Assembly: GCA_900184925.1 (NCBI GenBank)
Contig: FXYJ02000002.1
Location: 310,001-374,000, forward strand
Direction: 5' to 3'
Length of the DNA stretch: 64,000 nucleotides
Source of the DNA: Ruminococcaceae bacterium HV4-5-B5C
GTDB lineage: Bacteria > Bacillota > Clostridia > Oscillospirales > Acutalibacteraceae
Each line of letters opens with the position of its first letter. Within the stretch, counting starts at the first letter, position 1. The translations under genes and the position numbers were made by a program. The notes under the pieces were generated by a model that did not search any database, had not been told where the DNA came from, and was given only the letters and a program-made list of their open reading frames with translations. Below are positions 59,572 to 64,000 of the stretch, one piece after another.

Positions 59572-62500
59572 TTACGGCTTGCGAATCCTCGGTATAAAAA
59601 CAACGGCAGCCGTCCAGAACAGCTCAAACAGCAGAAGCGAGGTGGCCGAAAGCTGGGAGATCCCGGAGAAGGCGGTGAAAAACGCGGCAAGCGCAAAGCC
59701 GAGCGCGGCGCCGGCCGCCTGCAGTGCAACGCCGATCATGATGTTCGCGCGCTGGCGGACGCACGCCGTGAGCATGCGCATCATGGTTGCGGCGCGCCCC
59801 TTCGTGGCGAGAACGGCGGAGGCCTCTTCCGGGGCATCGGTGCGCAGCGAATCATAGATTTCGCCCAGATGCTCCGACAGAATGCTCACGGAGTGGATGC
59901 TCAGACCAAAGCAGTCGGAGATCAGCTCCGGCGTAATGTTCGGGTCGCGCGACCGCACAAGCAGGGAAATTCCGTTGTTTTCGAGACGCCGAAGTTCCTC
60001 CGCACGCCGGCGGTCGGAGCGGTAAAAGACGAGGAACATGGCGACGAGCACTCCGCCGGAAGCCAGATAGACAGGGGTTTTTCCACCACGGCGGTACTTT
60101 TCCTCATAGTCGCGCGAAGGGGGTTCCAGCCCGTGCCGCCGGAGCAGCTCGCCGGTTCCCACGAGAATGACGCGGTCGGAGACCATACCTGAAATGCCGA
60201 GTCCCTCTTCATAGACGGGCCGTTCCACATGCGGCAGAATTTCACCGCGCGCCTTCACAATCTGACTGAACAGATCACTCAGCGTGCCTCCGACGGCCGA
60301 CGTCAGAGCTGTCGCGTCCAGAATCGCTTCGTCGATCCGCTGCCCGGCAAACGTCTGAATGCCGTTCAGCACGACCGTGCCCCGCGGGAACAGCTCCTGT
60401 GCGTCCATCAGGACGGCATCGGTGGCACTGAAACGATCCACCGCATCCCAGCCAACTGCCATACCGCCGCAGCGCGCAGAGATCCTGTTCAGGCGCGAGA
60501 GCGGAAGGCTGACGCTGAGTGCCGCGCCGAACGGGACGCTCAGGCAGGCGCCCGCGGTAAACGAGGCGAAGGCGACAAGAGAGTTCTTCGTCAGCAGAGC
60601 GGAGACGACAAACAGAATAACGCTGCCGAGGAAACCGGCGGGCGCCAGAATCTGCGAAACGTGTTCACTCGGGTCGGGAGCATAAGAATGTTTTAAAAAA
60701 TGACTGAGAAAACCGGCTTTGGACTGGTAAGCAATCATCGGCTCGTCGGAGGTAAGAGATTTCGACATCTGGATGGCGGTGTTGTAGTCGTCATAAATCT
60801 GCACCGCGTACTTTTCCTCCGGTGAGCTGACAAAACGGAAATTCCGGAGAATGCGCTTCGAGATGCTCAGCTTTCCGGCGGTATTGAGGAAGAGCGCAAG
60901 AGCCGCGAGCGACGCGTAAAGGCGGCCTCCCGCCGGGGAACCGGCAAACAGGGAAATGACGTTTTGCGTGAGGGCCGCAAGCACAGCCACGGCCACGGCA
61001 CTGTCGGAGTTTGCCTGAAGGCGCAACAGACCTGAAATTCCGCTGCGCATGACCGGCGTGCAGAAAGCCGCGGAGACCGTCAGGAAAATCAGCTCCACGA
61101 TCATGAAATTCTGCGCCGTGTAAGCACTATGTATCTGCGCCGGGAGCAGGGAAGAATGTTCCCAGGCAGCGGTGAATCCCGTGAGAAGCAGGGAGAAAAA
61201 GAGAGTCACAAGAAAACGCAGGAACAGTTTACGCACATTGTCCTGAAGATCGTTCAGAACGGCAGGGGCGTCGGCGGGATCGCTGTAATCCTCCAGCTCG
61301 TCCTGCGGTTCTTCGGCGGGCCTGTCGGGCGGGGTTGAATCCTCATCGCTCCCGAAGATGCGGAAGCGCTTGTGCGGCTTCTTCGTTTCGGGGAGCTGCC
61401 TCGGCGTCGGGATGGCGCGGATCTTTCCGAACTCTTCCGGCTTCGGAGGCGGCTCTGTTTCCGATGGTTCCGGCTCAGGAGAGGCGGAAGGCGCACTCTT
61501 TTTTTCAACGGCCGGGAAGGCGATCGGTTCCGGGGCGCGGGAAGGTTCCATGTGGTATTCGGCCGCTTCTGCGGCGAGTGCGTCATCAAACACGCTGAGG
61601 TTGATCACATGAAGCGGCAGAGAGTCCGAGCGGTAACGGGGAGCCTCCCTTTGCGGCGGCTCCTTGACCGAGGGCGGCTGGGGGATGCCCTCTTTCTGCT
61701 GAGGCTGTGCCGCGGGTTCCTTCACAGGAGCGGGCAATTCTTCGGCGTCGGCATGAATTCCCGGAAAAACGCCGTCGTCCGGTTCCATTTCGGAGAAGGA
61801 GGCTGTTTCCTCTGCACCGGGCAAATCCCCCACCTGTACGGAGATTTCTTCGGCGACCTCCGGTGAGGAATCGGTTTCTGCTTCCGGTTTCGTTTCTGGG
61901 CTCGGTTCCTGCGCGGCCGTTGCGGGTGTCGGTGCAAGCGGAGGCTCCTGCACGGGAGGCCTTTGCTCCGGCTCGAGCGGCGGTCCCGGCTCTATTGAGG
62001 GGGGCACGGGGGGCATCACGGGAGACGCGGGAGGATGGGGCTGTTGCGCCGGGAATTCGGGCCCCGGTGCGTGAATTTCGGAATCGAACGGGTGCTCATC
62101 ATCAAGCCCTGCATGCCGGAAAATGCGCTCCAGCCATTCCCTGCGGTCGTCCGTTTCCGGTTCAACGACCGGAACAGCCTGGGGTTTCGCACCGCTTTCT
62201 GCGGCAGCGGACGTCGTTGCAGCCGCTGTTTGAGCAACTTCCGCTGCAGGAGCAGACTGCTGCTCTGATTCCGTGATGGAAACGAGTGGTGCTTCTGCAC
62301 TGACTCCCTCGGGAGTGGAGCATGCTGAAACTGCTTTCTCCGCGATGACGCGCTCCGGTTCCTTTTCGGGCTCCGGTAAATGTTCCGGCTCCTGCTTTAG
62401 GGGGGAAGAGGAAGAAACAGCTTCCGTGGGCGCGGGACCGTCTTCATTGCCCCAGACAGCCTCGTTGATCGCCCTGCGTTTGCGGTGGAGCGCTTCCTGT

Positions 62501-62895
62501 GCTTCTTTTACGATACTGGTGTCAATGCTGATGGTGTCTTCATACTCCTGCCGGTATTCCTCGAGAGATTTCAGCTGGAGGCCGTAATAAATATCATCTT
62601 CCGGGATGGCCTCTTCTTCCTGCTTTTGCCGGTGGAAAAAAGAGCGCTTTTTCTTTTTACCCGTGTTTTCTGCATGCTCTTGTTCGCTTTTTGGGGAGGG
62701 AAGGGGCTCGTCGGCTGTTTCTATTTTCAAAGCATGCATGGCGTCGCGCGCGATGGCCTCAGGAGAAGGCCCGGCGGGTCGGCCGGGGGTTCCGGAATCG
62801 GCTTCGGGTTTTTCCTTTTCACGGCGTATTTTCGCTTCCGCCAATATCTCATCGACAGAATAATCGTTGTGCGGAGCATTCAACTCGTTTTTCAT
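59572..62895 (-). CDS. Degenerate P1B-type ATPase-like membrane protein with long acidic/proline-rich N-terminal region
   Basis: The 1107-residue protein has a cytoplasmic N-terminal region of about 545 residues, rich in Pro and Glu with basic patches. A membrane part follows (about 550-830) in P-type ATPase order. The segment S-V-P-F-G-A-A-L aligns with the C-P-C-A-L-G helix of copper ATPases, and the following A-R-C-G-G-M-A-V-G-W-D-A-V-D-R-F matches their post-helix segment. The phosphorylation loop is D-A-Q-E-L-F-P instead of D-K-T-G-T-L-T, the T-G-D-N element reads L-V-R-S-R-D-P-N, and no G-D-G-x-N-D is found. V-G-T-G-E-L-L-R-R-H-G matches the nucleotide domain. It therefore cannot be a normal pump and is probably a scaffold or sensor. 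It lies 18 bases after rlmB. Confidence 0.82.
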   Translation of the reverse strand: MKNELNAPHNDYSVDEILAEAKIRREKEKPEADSGTPGRPAGPSPEAIARDAMHALKIETADEPLPSPKSEQEHAENTGKKKKRSFFHRQKQEEEAIPEDDIYYGLQLKSLEEYRQEYEDTISIDTSIVKEAQEALHRKRRAINEAVWGNEDGPAPTEAVSSSSPLKQEPEHLPEPEKEPERVIAEKAVSACSTPEGVSAEAPLVSITESEQQSAPAAEVAQTAAATTSAAAESGAKPQAVPVVEPETDDRREWLERIFRHAGLDDEHPFDSEIHAPGPEFPAQQPHPPASPVMPPVPPSIEPGPPLEPEQRPPVQEPPLAPTPATAAQEPSPETKPEAETDSSPEVAEEISVQVGDLPGAEETASFSEMEPDDGVFPGIHADAEELPAPVKEPAAQPQQKEGIPQPPSVKEPPQREAPRYRSDSLPLHVINLSVFDDALAAEAAEYHMEPSRAPEPIAFPAVEKKSAPSASPEPEPSETEPPPKPEEFGKIRAIPTPRQLPETKKPHKRFRIFGSDEDSTPPDRPAEEPQDELEDYSDPADAPAVLNDLQDNVRKLFLRFLVTLFFSLLLTGFTAAWEHSSLLPAQIHSAYTAQNFMIVELIFLTVSAAFCTPVMRSGISGLLRLQANSDSAVAVAVLAALTQNVISLFAGSPAGGRLYASLAALALFLNTAGKLSISKRILRNFRFVSSPEEKYAVQIYDDYNTAIQMSKSLTSDEPMIAYQSKAGFLSHFLKHSYAPDPSEHVSQILAPAGFLGSVILFVVSALLTKNSLVAFASFTAGACLSVPFGAALSVSLPLSRLNRISARCGGMAVGWDAVDRFSATDAVLMDAQELFPRGTVVLNGIQTFAGQRIDEAILDATALTSAVGGTLSDLFSQIVKARGEILPHVERPVYEEGLGISGMVSDRVILVGTGELLRRHGLEPPSRDYEEKYRRGGKTPVYLASGGVLVAMFLVFYRSDRRRAEELRRLENNGISLLVRSRDPNITPELISDCFGLSIHSVSILSEHLGEIYDSLRTDAPEEASAVLATKGRAATMMRMLTACVRQRANIMIGVALQAAGAALGFALAAFFTAFSGISQLSATSLLLFELFWTAAVVFIPRIRKP

Positions 62896-62913
62896 TGTTG
62901 TCCGCCCTTCGTA

Positions 62914-63681
62914 TTATTTTGCATGGATGCCTTTGCGCTGGCGGACAATCTCATAGCAGATAATACCGCACGCAACGGAGGCATTCAGCGAGTTTATCTT
63001 GCCCAGCATCGGCAGGGATATGACAACGTCTGCTTTTTCGCGGATCAGGCGGCTGACGCCGAATCCTTCGGAGCCGATAACCACAGCCGCCGGGCCGGAG
63101 AAATCCGTTTCACACCAGCTCTGGCCTTCCATATCGGCTGCGTAGACCCAGACGCCGCGCTTTTTAAGCTCGTCGATTGTGTCGGCGAGGTTCGTGACGC
63201 GCGCCACGGGAACATATTCCACCGCGCCTGCGCTTGCTTTTCCCACGGAAACGGTCAGCCCCACGCTGCGCCGCTTCGGAATGATAATGCCGTGCGCTCC
63301 CGCGCATTCCGCAACGCGCAGAATAGCGCCGAGGTTGTGGGGGTCTTCCAGCCCGTCCGCCAGAATCAGAAAAGGCGCTTCGCCGCGGCTTTCGGCGAGA
63401 GCAAAAAGGTCGTCGACGGTTGCATATGCTTTTGCGGCCGCCAGCGCCACGACGCCCTGATGCACCGCTCCGGCGCTCAGATGGTCAAGCTTCACGGGGT
63501 CGGCTTCCTTGACGGCGATGCCGAGCTTTTTCGCTTTCGCAATCAGCATCCCGAGGCTGCCGGAGCGGTCGCCCCGGGCGACGTAAAGACTGTCAACCGG
63601 CCGCCCGCTTTTGAGTGCTTCCGCGACGGCGTTGCGTCCGGCAATGACGCCTTCCGAGAGATTCGTTTCTTTCTGTTCCAT
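62914..63681 (-). CDS. rlmB: 23S rRNA (guanosine-2'-O)-methyltransferase RlmB (TrmH/SpoU family)
   Basis: GGGAG precedes the ATG. The 255-residue protein has an N-terminal L30e-like RNA-binding region (E-G-V-I-A-G-R-N-A-V) and a SPOUT methylase with N-L-G-A-I-L-R, I-G-S-E-G-F-G, and L-N-A-S-V-A as the three family motifs. It methylates G2251 of 23S rRNA or a similar site. The related gene in Firmicutes often follows cysS/mrnC; here it stands before the pseudo-ATPase. Confidence 0.93.
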   Translation of the reverse strand: MEQKETNLSEGVIAGRNAVAEALKSGRPVDSLYVARGDRSGSLGMLIAKAKKLGIAVKEADPVKLDHLSAGAVHQGVVALAAAKAYATVDDLFALAESRGEAPFLILADGLEDPHNLGAILRVAECAGAHGIIIPKRRSVGLTVSVGKASAGAVEYVPVARVTNLADTIDELKKRGVWVYAADMEGQSWCETDFSGPAAVVIGSEGFGVSRLIREKADVVISLPMLGKINSLNASVACGIICYEIVRQRKGIHAK

Positions 63682-64000
63682 TGTATATTAAACTCCCTGT
63701 TTTTCATATTTTCTACATTATAACACAATTTTAAAGGGCTCAGAAGAGCTATTCCGGGTATTTTTCTCCGTTCATTGCCCTTGCCTCGGCGCTTCAGGAA
63801 AGACTGTGGCGAAATAAGGCAAATTATTCCTTGAAAATCCGAGTATTATACATACCGTATTTGCATTGGTTTACATAATCCGGTTAAATATCCGGGGATA
63901 ACGGTGGAAAACCTTGTGGAAAATGTGGATAAGTCCCGTTACAGACTGCTCTGAAAAGTGGAATCCAAAATACTGTATACTCAGTTATGTAAACCTGCGG
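63682..64000. other. Intergenic region with a run of DnaA-box-like nonamers at the right edge
   Basis: No gene is seen. From 63903, four near-tandem elements on the plus strand resemble TGTGGATAA: GGGGATAAC at 63895, GGTGGAAAA at 63903, TGTGGAAAA at 63915 and an exact TGTGGATAA (complement of TTATCCACA) at 63924-63932. AT-rich stretches lie around 63830-63890, and a TATACT -10 lies at 63976-63981 pointing right. It may be a DnaA-controlled promoter or part of an origin whose rest is outside the window. Confidence 0.45.

Overview
The window reads as a chromosomal segment of a high-G+C, Gram-positive, anaerobic Clostridia bacterium, most like the Oscillospiraceae/Acutalibacteraceae side of the order. 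Reasons: T-box leaders before amino-acid genes, DUF1292 and DUF1385 proteins, a SpoVB-type flippase and a spore-peptidase-like M14 enzyme, a Na+-pump decarboxylase beta subunit, an archaeal/eukaryotic-type prolyl-tRNA synthetase, Pta, and the GGGtGRT/Fe-S scaffold pair. Strong AGGAGG-type ribosome sites and many TTG starts are typical of this group. No prophage, insertion sequence, CRISPR array, tRNA or rRNA gene was recognised. The content is mainly housekeeping genes plus several structured RNAs.

Layout. 0-4.4 kb: end of a nickel-pincer gene (larC), an ECF S-component/DUF1893 fusion, an NlpC/P60 hydrolase and a membrane PAS-GGDEF-HD protein. 4.8-9 kb: a Na,K-ATPase-like P-type pump in one operon with two RCK (TrkA-like) proteins. 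9-13.2 kb: an AraC/GyrI regulator, a probable 6S RNA, DUF1292, an orphan structured RNA of about 555 nt, and motAB. 13.4-19.5 kb: a pseudoknot-capable leader before a PG-binding/LysM/M14 peptidase, a lipoprotein, and a two-component system with an SdpI-like membrane protein between its two genes. 19.5-25.2 kb: DUF1385-prmC, then recA-recX-rimO-pgsA. 25.2-29.5 kb: Cys T-box, cysE-cysS, an NRAMP-type transporter and YbaK. 29.5-36 kb: ridA, then two divergent T-boxes, both apparently reading AUC (Ile), one for ilvB-ilvN-ilvA and one for cstA. 36-41.4 kb: SDR, CmpB-family membrane protein, SpoVB-like flippase, two GNATs and prmA. 41.4-52.5 kb: leftward aroF-tyrA-aroB-aroA-aroC-pheA operon, an XRE membrane regulator, a candidate 220-nt RNA, a PAS-GGDEF protein and an aroE-aroK fusion. 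52.5-64 kb: acpP, oadB with a small gamma-like protein, proS, pta, the Fe-S scaffold/GGGtGRT pair, an 1107-residue protein that is a degenerate P1B-type ATPase with a long acidic/proline-rich tail, rlmB, and a run of DnaA-box-like sequences at the right edge.

Most promising items: the orphan RNA at 10.74-11.30 kb, the leader at 13.44-13.61 kb, the RCK-linked P-type ATPase, the pseudo-P-type ATPase, the Ile T-box on cstA, and the 6S-like RNA at 49.0-49.2 kb. All calls come from reading the sequence; no database search or folding program was run.
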